Below are positions 25,821 through 34,094 of a DNA stretch of 54,946 nucleotides, one piece after another. Position numbers and translations under genes: made by a program. The stretch is taken from contig WESA01000012.1 in NCBI GenBank assembly GCA_009768935.1, positions 1-54,946 of the forward strand, in the 5' to 3' direction. This stretch comes from Rectinema subterraneum (GTDB lineage: Bacteria; Spirochaetota; Spirochaetia; Treponematales; Rectinemataceae). Below the pieces are notes generated by a model. The model did no database searches and was not told where the DNA came from. It worked only from the letters and a program-made list of their open reading frames with translations. Each line of letters starts with the position of its first letter. The stretch's first letter is position 1.

Positions 25821-26692
25821 CATCCTTGCAACCGAAAATGTGGGGGGAGCGAAAGCTCCCCCCGTATGTTCTGCTTCTTTTCCCGGCAGTCACCTTCATG
25901 GTGCTCATGTATGCGTGGCCATTCATTTCTTCTGTGCTGCAGAGTTTTATTATAAGCGGAAAAGAGGGTGGGCTTACTTTGGCAAACTATGTCAAAGTAT
26001 GGGAATTATATAGAAAGGATATTGCATTCACTTTTGCGGTAACGATTTTCAACACATTTCTGGTAGGGGTCGTTGCAGTAATATTTTCTGTTTATTTCCG
26101 TCTCCGCCAGAATCGGGTCAGCGCGCTGCTGAGTGCAATTTTCAAATTGCCGATTTTCATTCCCTTTGTTGTCGTATCGCAGATGATGAACAGCTTTCTT
26201 GCGCCGCATGGATTATTGAACACTGCCCTTGCACAGCTTGGGTTGGTGAATCTGGATAAGCCGCTTCAGCTTTTCAATTTCGCCGGGCTTTCGTTTGGCT
26301 TCGCGTGGAAACAGATTCCTTTTGCAGTGCTTATCATCCATGGCGGCTTTCAGATGATCGACAACAGCTATATCGAAGCAGCGCGGAGCATCGGAGCGAA
26401 GTTGCCGAGTGTCATACTGCGCGTGCTTGTGCCTATGAACAAGTCGAGCATTATTGTGGCGCTTGTTCTTGTGTATTCGCAAATTATCGGAACATTCACA
26501 TTGCCGTATATGCTGATAGGAGGCAAAGTTCCTACGACAATTACGGTGGATATTGCGCACAGGGTGAATTATTTCCGCGATTTTGGCGTGGCGAACGCGC
26601 TCGGTGTATGTTCCTACATCATGGTTCTTTTTACGGCAGCATATTATCTGAGGTCGAAAATTAAAGAAGCACGGCAGGAGGTTTCACAATGA
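25817..26692 (+). CDS. ABC transporter permease 1
   Basis: Inner-membrane permease of the BPD_transp_1 family (PotB/UgpA-like), six hydrophobic segments. The ATPase-contact EAA loop reads YIEAARSIGAKLPSVILRVL (about residues 190-210). The chosen ATG overlaps the upstream stop (ATGA); another in-frame ATG at 25808 is possible. It pairs with the next gene to form the channel. Confidence 0.88.
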   Translation: MTSLQPKMWGERKLPPYVLLLFPAVTFMVLMYAWPFISSVLQSFIISGKEGGLTLANYVKVWELYRKDIAFTFAVTIFNTFLVGVVAVIFSVYFRLRQNRVSALLSAIFKLPIFIPFVVVSQMMNSFLAPHGLLNTALAQLGLVNLDKPLQLFNFAGLSFGFAWKQIPFAVLIIHGGFQMIDNSYIEAARSIGAKLPSVILRVLVPMNKSSIIVALVLVYSQIIGTFTLPYMLIGGKVPTTITVDIAHRVNYFRDFGVANALGVCSYIMVLFTAAYYLRSKIKEARQEVSQ

Positions 26693-27510
26693 AACGAATC
26701 CTGAAAAAATCCGCAGAGCTTGCGCTGCTGGTCACCGTGTTCTTAATTGTTATCGGACCAATGGTAAGCCTTTTCCTCTGGTCGGTTGCGCAAAAGTGGT
26801 ACTGGCCCCATCCTTTGCCACAAGCGATTACCTTTGATTACTGGGCGCAGGCGCTCGGGCTGAAAACAAGCCTGGCTATCGGTGCAGTGAGCATTGTATC
26901 TGCATTCACGCTTTCAATATTGATTGCATTGGCGACAGTAGTCATTGCGATGGCTATAGCGATTCCAGCTGGCTATGCGCTCGCAAAATATAAAATTCCT
27001 TTTGGTACAATAATTTTGTTCTTATTTCTCTTGCCAAATGCATTCCCTCAGCAGCCGGTATTCGTGAATATTTTGCAGGTATTCACAAAAATTGGCCTGT
27101 CTGGAACGATCCCTGGCGTCATGCTGATCCATATTCTTGTTGGTCTCGTATACGGCGTATGGATTACAAATGCAACATTTCGCTCGATTCCTCCCAGCAT
27201 GGAAGAAGCAGCGCGGAGCGTCGGAGCAACAGCATTTAAAGCTTTCTATAAAATTTCATTGCCACTTGCAGCTCCTGGCTTGTTTTCGAGTGCAGTTTTT
27301 GTTTTCCTGACTTCGCTCGATGAATTCACGGGGACTTTTTTCATCGGCTTGCCATTTATCAACACACTCCCGCTTACTCTCTACTCATCCAGTGGCTACA
27401 ACATGCAATTCGCTTCAGTTATTGCGCTTATCCTTCTCGTGCCGAGCGTAATTTTTATGCTTCTCATCCAAAAAGTTCTGAAAGCTGAATATGTCGGCGG
27501 TATGGGTTGA
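26689..27510 (+). CDS. ABC transporter permease 2
   Basis: 273 residues, BPD_transp_1 family (PotC/UgpE-like), about six membrane helices. The EAA loop is MEEAARSVGATAFKAFYKIS. The sequence IPAGYALAKYKIPFG is typical of the carbohydrate/polyamine permease group. It starts inside the end of permease 1 (ATGA overlap) and, with the ATPase, completes an importer. Confidence 0.9.
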   Translation: MKRILKKSAELALLVTVFLIVIGPMVSLFLWSVAQKWYWPHPLPQAITFDYWAQALGLKTSLAIGAVSIVSAFTLSILIALATVVIAMAIAIPAGYALAKYKIPFGTIILFLFLLPNAFPQQPVFVNILQVFTKIGLSGTIPGVMLIHILVGLVYGVWITNATFRSIPPSMEEAARSVGATAFKAFYKISLPLAAPGLFSSAVFVFLTSLDEFTGTFFIGLPFINTLPLTLYSSSGYNMQFASVIALILLVPSVIFMLLIQKVLKAEYVGGMG

Positions 27511-27543
27511 TTTGTATAATTTGTATAAAAGGGGAATACTTCG

Positions 27544-28644
27544 ATGGCTGAATTAGTGCTCAAAGATTTGGTGATCAAATATGGTAAAGTAACCGCGCTG
27601 AACAGACTCAATCTGACAATCAAAGATGGAGAGCTGGTCACGCTTCTTGGTCCATCCGGCTGCGGGAAGACAACGACATTGCGTTCGGTTTCGGGTTTTC
27701 TTCCTGTCCAGGAAGGAGATATTTTTCTCAATGGCAAGCGCATTACCGATATCGCGCCAGAGAATCGAGGTATCGGACTGGTTTTCCAAAACTATGCTTT
27801 GTGGCCGCACATGACGGTTTTCAAAAATCTTGCTTTCGGCCTGGAATTGAGAAAACTGCCTGCCGAAGAAATAAAAAAGAGAGTTGCAGCTGTTCTGGCT
27901 TCAGTCAAAATGGATGAATACGCGGACAGATTTCCGCGACAGCTCTCAGGTGGCCAGCAACAGCGCATCGCACTAGCTCGCGCGATTATTCTCGAGCCAG
28001 ATATTCTCTTGCTTGATGAGCCGCTTTCGAACCTCGACGCACTCCTGAGGGAGCAGATGCGATTCGAGATTGCCGCGATCCATAATAGGCTGGGCATAAC
28101 GACCATGTATGTCACCCATGATCAAACAGAAGCCATGGTGATATCCAACCGGATTGTCGTCATGAGAAATGGAAAAGTGATGCAGGAAGGAAAACCGGAA
28201 GACATTTATATGCGCCCGCGCAATAAATTTGTTGCCGGTTTTATGGGGACCACTTGTTTTTTAGAAGGCATTGTAGAGCGCTTCGACGGTGAGCGCTGCA
28301 TTCTCAAAACTAATGATGGTTTCGAGTTGTATGGTATAGGCACAGAGCTGCAAATTGGCCACAAAGCCTATGCCGCAGTCCGTCCGGAATATATTCTGCT
28401 TGGCAAGCGCGCTGAAGCATCTTATGGGTCTTCGGAAAGGAACTGCTTCAAGGCTATAGTAGATCGCTCCAATTTTACCGGTGAATTGTTGGATTACCAG
28501 CTTAAGCTAGGCAGTAATTTCATCCGCGCCAAAGAATATGAGGCAAAAACGATTTATGGGATCGGGCAGACAGTCGATGTGAAAATCGACGAGGAGCGGT
28601 TGCCGATAGTGCATGATACCGATCCGGAAGCTGTAGCAGTATGA
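27544..28644 (+). CDS. ABC transporter ATPase (PotA/UgpC type)
   Basis: 366 residues. Walker A LLGPSGCGKTTTLRSVSG, Q-loop LVFQNYALWPHMTV, signature RQLSGGQQQRIALARAI, Walker B ILLLDEPLSNLDALLREQ and switch His MYVTHDQTEAM. A C-terminal TOBE-like regulatory domain (about 270-366) follows. It powers the importer formed by the two preceding permeases. AAGGGG precedes ATG 27544. It overlaps the next gene by ATGA. Confidence 0.92.
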   Translation: MAELVLKDLVIKYGKVTALNRLNLTIKDGELVTLLGPSGCGKTTTLRSVSGFLPVQEGDIFLNGKRITDIAPENRGIGLVFQNYALWPHMTVFKNLAFGLELRKLPAEEIKKRVAAVLASVKMDEYADRFPRQLSGGQQQRIALARAIILEPDILLLDEPLSNLDALLREQMRFEIAAIHNRLGITTMYVTHDQTEAMVISNRIVVMRNGKVMQEGKPEDIYMRPRNKFVAGFMGTTCFLEGIVERFDGERCILKTNDGFELYGIGTELQIGHKAYAAVRPEYILLGKRAEASYGSSERNCFKAIVDRSNFTGELLDYQLKLGSNFIRAKEYEAKTIYGIGQTVDVKIDEERLPIVHDTDPEAVAV

Positions 28645-29396
28645 GACTATGCTTTTTTGGTACATCCAGCGCTATACCGAGTGCAAGGAATGGATATACT
28701 TCATTTCTCATCGAATTGGCGAATAAAACCGTGCTGGTAGATACCGGAGATAACGCAATCCGATCCATGCTCGAGATGGGTCGCGATCCCATGATGCTCG
28801 ATGCGATTATCCTGACTCATGAGCATGCGGACCACCTCGGAGCATTCCCGGCGTTTATTGCTGCGCTTGAATGCATGAATCGGACGAAAAAACTCTTGGT
28901 CATCATGCAGCCCGAACTTGAAAAAAGAGTGCTGACCTTGCTTGCTTTATTTGATTATTACCCTGAGCAATTGCATTTCGAGCTAGAATTTGCGGCAGAA
29001 TGGCATACCGACGGCTTGAAAATCGATCTATTGCCCGGGAATCATAGCAAGTTCACCATGATGCCTCGATTTGTGGCGGATAACCGGACGCTGCTCTATA
29101 CTGCAGATACTCGGTATAAGGCTGGACAGTATGCAGCGTTAGGCGCAGCGTGCCATACGCTCATCCACGAGGCAACGTATTCGCATCCAAAATTGCCGCA
29201 GGATACCAGGCATAGTTCAGCGTTGGAAGCCGGTATGGCTGCGAGCGAAATCGGAGCAAGGAATCTATTTCTATGCCATTTCCAGGACGATGCATATAAA
29301 AATCCTACCGAGCCAGCCATAGAAGCAGCACAATCCTTTGGTGGCGAAATAATTGTTCCCGGGCTGATGCAATGGTACACGATAAAAGAGGACTGA
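28641..29396 (+). CDS. MBL-fold metallo-hydrolase, RNase Z/PhnP-like
   Basis: 251 residues of the metallo-beta-lactamase fold. The start MRLCFFGTSSAIPSARNGYT matches the RNase Z-like subfamily; the zinc motif THEHADHLGAFPA (about residues 55-66) is intact, as are later ligands His in LPGNHSKF, Asp in LYTADTRYK and His in LFLCHFQDD. The short form lacks the RNase Z exosite. Its position between ABC-importer ATPase and regulator, with ATGA overlap, suggests it acts on the imported compound, perhaps a phosphodiester or lactone. Housekeeping tRNA processing is less likely from the context. Confidence 0.82.
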   Translation: MRLCFFGTSSAIPSARNGYTSFLIELANKTVLVDTGDNAIRSMLEMGRDPMMLDAIILTHEHADHLGAFPAFIAALECMNRTKKLLVIMQPELEKRVLTLLALFDYYPEQLHFELEFAAEWHTDGLKIDLLPGNHSKFTMMPRFVADNRTLLYTADTRYKAGQYAALGAACHTLIHEATYSHPKLPQDTRHSSALEAGMAASEIGARNLFLCHFQDDAYKNPTEPAIEAAQSFGGEIIVPGLMQWYTIKED

Positions 29397-29398
29397 AC

Positions 29399-30442
29399 GT
29401 GACAAATGCAACAATCGAAGATGTCGCGAAAGCATGCGGCCTTTCTCGGGCTACTGTTTCTCGCGTCATCAATGGTGAGCCAAATGTCAAGCCGCTCACT
29501 ATAGAAAAAGTCAAAAAAGCAATTGCCGAACTAGGATATCACCCAAATATCCACGCGCAGGCACTTTCTGGCGGCGGAGCGAAAACTGTCGGCATTATGC
29601 TGCCGCGCATATGGCGTTCTTATTATTCTTCTTTGCTTTCAAGCATAGAAGAAGTCGCGGCACAGGAAGGTTATTACGCCCTTATCATGGCAAAAGATTA
29701 TTTGAAAAATGCGGAAAGAATTTTCGACGAGGGGCGTGTCGATGGATTCATTTTCAGAAATATGGACCATGTAGAAGAGCATGAGAGACTTTTTCTCAGG
29801 CTTCGAAAGCGAAATGTGCCTTTTGTGCTAATAGGGAATCCTTTGCGCGATTATCCAGCGATTACGATTGACAATGTGGGGGGTGGGAGAGCGGTTGCAA
29901 AACATTTTGCTATGCATGGATTCAGAAAGATTGTGTATCTGGGCGGCCCATCCGACAATGTCGATTCAAATGATCGTTATTTCGGCTTCCGTATCGGTTT
30001 TGAAGAAAGCGGAATGAATCCTGAAGGAATTCTCAGGATTAATGGAGATTATTCGACAAAGAGCGGTTATAATGCAATAAGCGAAATTATGCTTACGCAA
30101 AAGCCGGATGCAATTTTTGCCGCGAATGACAGGATGGCGCTTGGCGCCATCCTGTACTTGCACAAAAATGGTGTATGCGTGCCCCAGGATATCGCGATTG
30201 CGGGATTCGACGATTCATATTTTGCAAAATATATTACGCCAGCCCTTACAACGGTGCGCCAGCCGTTCCGAGAAATGGGCACCGCAGCGATGAAGCAGCT
30301 GTGTTCAATGCTTAAAGGGAGTTCAGCGAATCCCGGTAAAATTATCCTGCCAGCGAAGTTTATCGTTCGCGCATCCTGCAGCTGTCCCTATAGCCACGAC
30401 GATTCGCTGGACGTTTTGGACGCTGTCGAGAATAGCGAGTGA
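29399..30442 (+). CDS. LacI-family transcriptional regulator of the ABC/MBL operon
   Basis: 347 residues from GTG 29399. HTH (IEDVAKACGLSRATVSRVIN) is at the N-terminus, followed by the sugar-binding-protein-like effector domain with AIFAANDRMALGAILYLHKN, AIAGFDDSYFAKYITP and TTVRQPFREMGTAAMKQL. The C-terminus has CSCPYSHDD. The frame is open nine codons upstream, but those overlap the preceding gene and homology begins with TIEDVAK. GTG is preceded by AGAGGA. As last operon gene it probably represses the operon through the dyad at 24602-24639. Confidence 0.88.
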   Translation: MTNATIEDVAKACGLSRATVSRVINGEPNVKPLTIEKVKKAIAELGYHPNIHAQALSGGGAKTVGIMLPRIWRSYYSSLLSSIEEVAAQEGYYALIMAKDYLKNAERIFDEGRVDGFIFRNMDHVEEHERLFLRLRKRNVPFVLIGNPLRDYPAITIDNVGGGRAVAKHFAMHGFRKIVYLGGPSDNVDSNDRYFGFRIGFEESGMNPEGILRINGDYSTKSGYNAISEIMLTQKPDAIFAANDRMALGAILYLHKNGVCVPQDIAIAGFDDSYFAKYITPALTTVRQPFREMGTAAMKQLCSMLKGSSANPGKIILPAKFIVRASCSCPYSHDDSLDVLDAVENSE

Positions 30443-30451
30443 ATATAGGGG

Positions 30452-30471
30452 GCTGCCTATTTTAGGGCAGC
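30452..30471. terminator. possible weak bidirectional stem-loop
   Basis: GCTGCC (30452-30457) and GGCAGC (30466-30471) can pair over 6 bp around an 8-nt loop, between two convergent genes (stops at 30442 and 30476). There is no run of T on either strand, so an intrinsic terminator is uncertain. Confidence 0.3.
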
Positions 30472-30475
30472 AAAG

Positions 30476-31690
30476 CTAGGATTCTTTCTTCCCTGTCTTT
30501 TCTTCAAGCCTTGTCCCCCAAAATACTGAAAACGCGAGGAGCGCGGTGACCGCCATGAGCGAAGTGGTAAAAGACCCGGTGGCGTTGTTGATCGCTTCCA
30601 TTGCATAGACGAGGAGTACCGATACCTGCCCGGCAAGGGTGACCAGGCCATTCGAGGTTCCCTCTGGCGTAGGACGCGCGACCTCGGCGGCATACTGCAT
30701 GCCTACGGGATTCACGGCGATGAGGAAAAAACCGAGCACAAAAGCGGATGCCGCAATCAGTGCAAATCCCGGAGCGAGCGCAAGGCCGAGGAGTCCTGGA
30801 ATTGCGCCAGCGAGCCCCAGAATAATGAATGGAGTTCGCCTCGCCGAGCGGTCGGAGAAAAAGGGAATGATAACTGCCCCTGCAACTCCGCCCACCAGCA
30901 TAATCGCGCCCAGCATTCCTGCTTGGCTTGAACCAATTCCGCGCGGCCGCACAATCCCTTCGACCCACGTCGTCACGCCGTTGAAAATGCCCATGCCGAT
31001 AAACGCGATCACAAGAAAGCGCACAAACGAGGGCGTGCGCAACGCATGCTTGAGTCCCTCGATCATGAACGCGCGCTCGCGGCACGCCGACTCATCCGGC
31101 GGCAGCCTCGGCTTCTCCCTCGCGGCCAGCACAAACACCCCCGCGGCCACACTCGCCGCCACCCCGTACACCAGCTGCACCTGCGCAATGCTCATGCGCT
31201 CGGCCAGCATCGGCGTCAACACCAAGCCTGCCGCCGTGCCCAGAATGCTCGCAATCGTAATCAGCCCCACTGCCGTCGCCCGCTCGCGCGCCGGAAACCA
31301 CGCGGCCGGTATTTTCGTCCACGAATTGAGCAGAAAAGGCTGCGCCACCGCAATGCCGCAGGTGACCGCAAAGGCAAGCGCGTAATTGTGCCCGGCCGCG
31401 CCGCGCAGCAACCCGAATATTCCCACCGCCATCGAAGCGGCCCCGACCGTCCACACATATCCGAACCTGTCGATGAGCCACGAAGCGGGAATTGAAAACG
31501 GCACAAACGCGATCATGAAGGACATCGCGAAAAAGCCGACCGCCATCTCCGAAACGCTGTAGTAGGCGGCTGCGGCGCTCGTGATGGGCGAGTACGCGAT
31601 CCACAGGGTCTGGATGGTGAAATTGACCAGCATGGTCGCCGCAAGGATTACCCAGCGGTACGGATAGACGCGGTAGGATGTATGTTCCAT
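30476..31690 (-). CDS. MFS transporter
   Basis: 404 residues, about 12 transmembrane segments, with WIAYSPITSAAAAYYSVSE in the first loop and FLLNSWTKIPAAWFPARERA, which resembles the FLVCR-type branch of the superfamily. SWLIDRFGYVW is the A-motif region. The substrate is unknown. The 5' leader holds three direct repeats (31715-31880). ATG 31690 has no clear Shine-Dalgarno; a CATACT hexamer lies 7 nt upstream, so a second, leaderless start is conceivable. Confidence 0.85.
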   Translation of the reverse strand: MEHTSYRVYPYRWVILAATMLVNFTIQTLWIAYSPITSAAAAYYSVSEMAVGFFAMSFMIAFVPFSIPASWLIDRFGYVWTVGAASMAVGIFGLLRGAAGHNYALAFAVTCGIAVAQPFLLNSWTKIPAAWFPARERATAVGLITIASILGTAAGLVLTPMLAERMSIAQVQLVYGVAASVAAGVFVLAAREKPRLPPDESACRERAFMIEGLKHALRTPSFVRFLVIAFIGMGIFNGVTTWVEGIVRPRGIGSSQAGMLGAIMLVGGVAGAVIIPFFSDRSARRTPFIILGLAGAIPGLLGLALAPGFALIAASAFVLGFFLIAVNPVGMQYAAEVARPTPEGTSNGLVTLAGQVSVLLVYAMEAINNATGSFTTSLMAVTALLAFSVFWGTRLEEKTGKKES

Positions 31691-31714
31691 GGATGACAGT
31701 ATGGAGGAAAAGGG

Positions 31715-31880
31715 CGGGTGGCGTAAACTGGCCGATGGTCGGGGCTGCTACACAGTGGTGTCCTGAGCGGGCGGCAACACTTGGCGCTTTGGGGTGCCCC
31801 AGGACGGGTGGCGTAAACTGGCGGAGGGCCGGCACATCGAGGCGCCCCAGGCCGAGTGGCGTAAACTAGCGGAGGGCCGC
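31715..31880. repeat. three direct repeats in the leader of the MFS gene
   Basis: Copies begin at 31715, 31805 and 31853. All share GGCGTAAACT preceded by a G-rich GGT/AGT and followed by GGCGGAGGGCC-like sequence (GGCCGATGGTC in copy 1, AGCGGAGGGCC in copy 3). Copies 2 and 3 also share about 12 nt upstream (GCCCCAGG), forming a 48-bp tandem unit. They lie between a TATAAT box at 31883-31888 and ATG 31690 on the minus strand, so they would sit in the mRNA leader. GGGGTGCCCC (31791-31800) inside the region can form a short hairpin. Confidence 0.75.
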
Positions 31881-31882
31881 AT

Positions 31883-31912
31883 ATTATAGCGCCGCCTCAA
31901 ACGTATTCTCAG
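31883..31912 (-). promoter_or_regulatory. putative promoter of the MFS gene
   Basis: On the minus strand TATAAT (31883-31888) with CTGAGA (31907-31912, 4 of 6 matches to TTGACA) 18 nt upstream. It lies between the toxin gene's stop region and the repeats. It would give a ~190-nt leader. Confidence 0.45.
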
Positions 31913-32163
31913 TAATGATATCGAAGCTGGGCAATGAAAACCGTATCTTCAACCACTTTGTAGATAATACGATGCTCTTCGGTGATCCGGCGCGACCAGT
32001 AGCCTTTGAGGGCGAATTTCAAGGGCTCGGGCTTGCCCTTGCCTGAAAACGGCGTTCTTTGAATCTCCAGAATCAGCTGGTTGATTCTCTGCAGCATGGT
32101 GGGATCACTATTTTGCCAGAAGAGATAATCTTCCCAGGCATGCTCGGAAAACAGCAATTTCAT
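31909..32163 (-). CDS. yoeB: YoeB-type endoribonuclease toxin
   Basis: 84-residue RelE-superfamily toxin of the YoeB branch that cleaves mRNA at the ribosome when free of antitoxin. Markers: WEDYLFWQNSD, KPEPLKFALKGYWSRRI, EEHRIIYKVV and the terminal LRYHY, with catalytic Glu, Arg, His and Tyr retained. It starts within the end of the antitoxin gene (ATGA overlap). Length is exactly typical. Confidence 0.94.
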   Translation of the reverse strand: MKLLFSEHAWEDYLFWQNSDPTMLQRINQLILEIQRTPFSGKGKPEPLKFALKGYWSRRITEEHRIIYKVVEDTVFIAQLRYHY

Positions 32164-32411
32164 GAGTCTATCGAGTGCTCGATGCCATGGCCGCTTTCCA
32201 GTTGCTGAATGGACTCAAGCAAGCGCCGCGCATTGGCTGGACTTTTCAGAAGATACGAAGTCTCTTCGAGCGACTGGTAGTCTTCAAGCGACATAAGGAC
32301 AACGGCCTGGTCGCTATTCCGGGTTATTATAACAGGGTCATGATTATCACAGACCAAGTCCATGGTTTTTGCGAGGTTTGCCCGGGCTTTTGTATAGGTA
32401 ATCGCTTCCAT
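32160..32411 (-). CDS. yefM: YefM-type antitoxin
   Basis: 83-residue Phd/YefM antitoxin. The N-terminal DNA-binding domain (MEAITYTKARANLAKTMDLV) and HDPVIITRNSDQAVVLMSLE are family features, with a C-terminal toxin-neutralising tail after residue 55. It precedes yoeB and should repress the pair together with the toxin at the TGTACA operator upstream. Confidence 0.93.
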   Translation of the reverse strand: MEAITYTKARANLAKTMDLVCDNHDPVIITRNSDQAVVLMSLEDYQSLEETSYLLKSPANARRLLESIQQLESGHGIEHSIDS

Positions 32412-32421
32412 ATATGGTCTC

Positions 32422-32460
32422 TGTACAGGATAATGTACATATATTATTGAAGTTTGTCAA
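32422..32460 (-). promoter_or_regulatory. yefM-yoeB promoter and TGTACA operator
   Basis: Two TGTACA palindromes (32422-32427 and 32434-32439) are spaced 12 nt. The same TGTACA core is known from the E. coli yefM-yoeB operator. On the minus strand a perfect TTGACA (32455-32460) lies 17 nt upstream of TACATT (32432-32437), so one operator box overlaps the -10. Confidence 0.75.
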
Positions 32461-32571
32461 TTGAATGGAGGCGCCGCGCATCAGTTTTTGAAAAAAGCCA
32501 AGATCGGCCGTGCTTGCATTGGTACTCAAAAATAGCCCTTGCCGCCCTCTCCCCCCGGTGCCAAAATGCGC

Positions 32572-32577
32572 TATAAT
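32572..32577 (+). promoter_or_regulatory. -10 box directly ahead of glpK start
   Basis: TATAAT ends 6 nt before ATG 32584. A start site 7 nt downstream of it would be the A of the ATG itself, giving a leaderless mRNA. No -35 match and no Shine-Dalgarno are seen. Confidence 0.5.
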
Positions 32578-32583
32578 ACGCCC

Positions 32584-34074
32584 ATGGACCGCAATTCAAA
32601 CTACATCCTCGCCCTGGATCAGGGCACAACGACATCGCGCGCCATTCTGTTCAATCATGATGGCATCATTATCGGTGTCAAGCAGATTCCGTTCAGGCAG
32701 ATTTTCCCCAAGCCAGGCTGGGTCGAGCATGATGCCGAGGAAATTTGGCAAACCCAGCTTGCCGCAGCGCGTGGGGCCATAGAGGCAGCGCAGATCGAGT
32801 CGGGCCAGATCGCCGCAATCGGCATTACCAATCAGCGCGAAACCACGGTGGTGTGGGAGCGCGCCACCGGCAAACCGGTCTACAATGCGATTGTCTGGCA
32901 GTGCAGGCGCTCAAGCGGTATTTGCGACGAGCTTCGCGGGCGCGGCGCCGAGCCGGAAATCCGCGCACGCACTGGCCTCGTGCTCGATGCCTATTTTTCG
33001 GGGACAAAGCTCACATGGCTGTTCCGCGAGTATCCGGAACTCAGAGCGAGGGCTGAACGCGGCGAGCTCATGTTCGGGACGATCGACTCGTGGCTCATCT
33101 ATAACCTGACCGGCGCGCACGCGACCGATCCTTCGAACGCGAGCCGCACGATGCTCTTCAATATTTACGAGCGCCGCTGGGATGAAGAGCTTCTGCGCCT
33201 GCTCGAGGTGCCGCCTCAGATTTTGCCGGAAGTGCGGCCTTCATCGGGGATTTTCGGAAAGGCGAAGCGCGAGCTTTTCGGAGCGGAGATTCCGGTTGCG
33301 GGCGTTGCGGGCGATCAGCAGGCTGCGCTCTTCGGGCATGCGTGTTTCGAGCCGGGCGATGTCAAGAATACCTATGGTACGGGCTGTTTTACGCTCATGA
33401 ATACGGGGCCATTCCCGGTCGAATCGAAGCACAACCTTCTAACGACAGTTGCATGGGACCTCGGCAAAGGCTATACCTATGCGCTCGAGGGCTCGGTATT
33501 CATCGCGGGAGCCGTGATCCAGTGGCTGCGCGACCAGATGGACCTGCTCGCGGATTCGGCAGAGAGCGAACAGCTGGCGCGTTCGGTCGAGGATAGCCAG
33601 GGGGTGTATATAGTGCCGGCTTTTGTTGGGCTTGGTGCACCGTACTGGGATTCGGAGGCGCGCGGCACGGTCGTAGGGCTGACACGGGGGACTTCGCGGG
33701 CGCATTTTGTACGCGCGGCGCTCGAGTCGATCGCGTACCAGTCGATGGATCTGTTCGAAGCGATGAAAAAGGATTCGGGAAGGGCACTTTCGTGCATAAA
33801 AGCGGATGGAGGTGCCTCGGCGAATTCCTTCCTCATGCAGTTCCAGGCGGATATCACAGGGACGCGCGTCATTCTGCCCGAGGTGAGCGAAACGACAGCG
33901 CTGGGGGCAGCGTATCTAGCCGGGCTTGCGATTGGATACTGGTCGGGGCTTGATGATGTGCGCAAGAATTGGCGCATGCGGCGCGAATTTATGCCGCGGA
34001 TGGCCGAAGAGGTTCGAGCTGAGCTCATCGACGGCTGGCGCAAGGCAGTGGCGACTGCCAGAAATTTCAGATAG
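32584..34074 (+). CDS. glpK: glycerol kinase
   Basis: Phosphorylates glycerol to sn-glycerol 3-phosphate with ATP. 496 residues of the FGGY kinase family: ILALDQGTTTSRAILFNHDG at the N-terminus, ITNQRETTVVWER, GTIDSWLIYNLTG, GDQQAALFGHACFEPGDVKN, NTYGTGCFTLMNTG, and the second FGGY signature GLGAPYWDSEARGTVVG. GADGGASAN-type sequence (KADGGASANSFLMQ) is in the nucleotide-binding half. ATG 32584 is chosen although the frame is open 15 codons upstream, because homology begins with YILALDQGT. No glycerol facilitator is adjacent. Confidence 0.96.
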   Translation: MDRNSNYILALDQGTTTSRAILFNHDGIIIGVKQIPFRQIFPKPGWVEHDAEEIWQTQLAAARGAIEAAQIESGQIAAIGITNQRETTVVWERATGKPVYNAIVWQCRRSSGICDELRGRGAEPEIRARTGLVLDAYFSGTKLTWLFREYPELRARAERGELMFGTIDSWLIYNLTGAHATDPSNASRTMLFNIYERRWDEELLRLLEVPPQILPEVRPSSGIFGKAKRELFGAEIPVAGVAGDQQAALFGHACFEPGDVKNTYGTGCFTLMNTGPFPVESKHNLLTTVAWDLGKGYTYALEGSVFIAGAVIQWLRDQMDLLADSAESEQLARSVEDSQGVYIVPAFVGLGAPYWDSEARGTVVGLTRGTSRAHFVRAALESIAYQSMDLFEAMKKDSGRALSCIKADGGASANSFLMQFQADITGTRVILPEVSETTALGAAYLAGLAIGYWSGLDDVRKNWRMRREFMPRMAEEVRAELIDGWRKAVATARNFR

Positions 34075-34094
34075 TTTGATAGCAGGAGCTCAAT

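Noticed and set aside
31678..31869. Plus-strand frame with repeated GGVNW peptides
   Set aside because: The repetition comes from the direct DNA repeats; no ribosome-binding site and it runs through the MFS leader.
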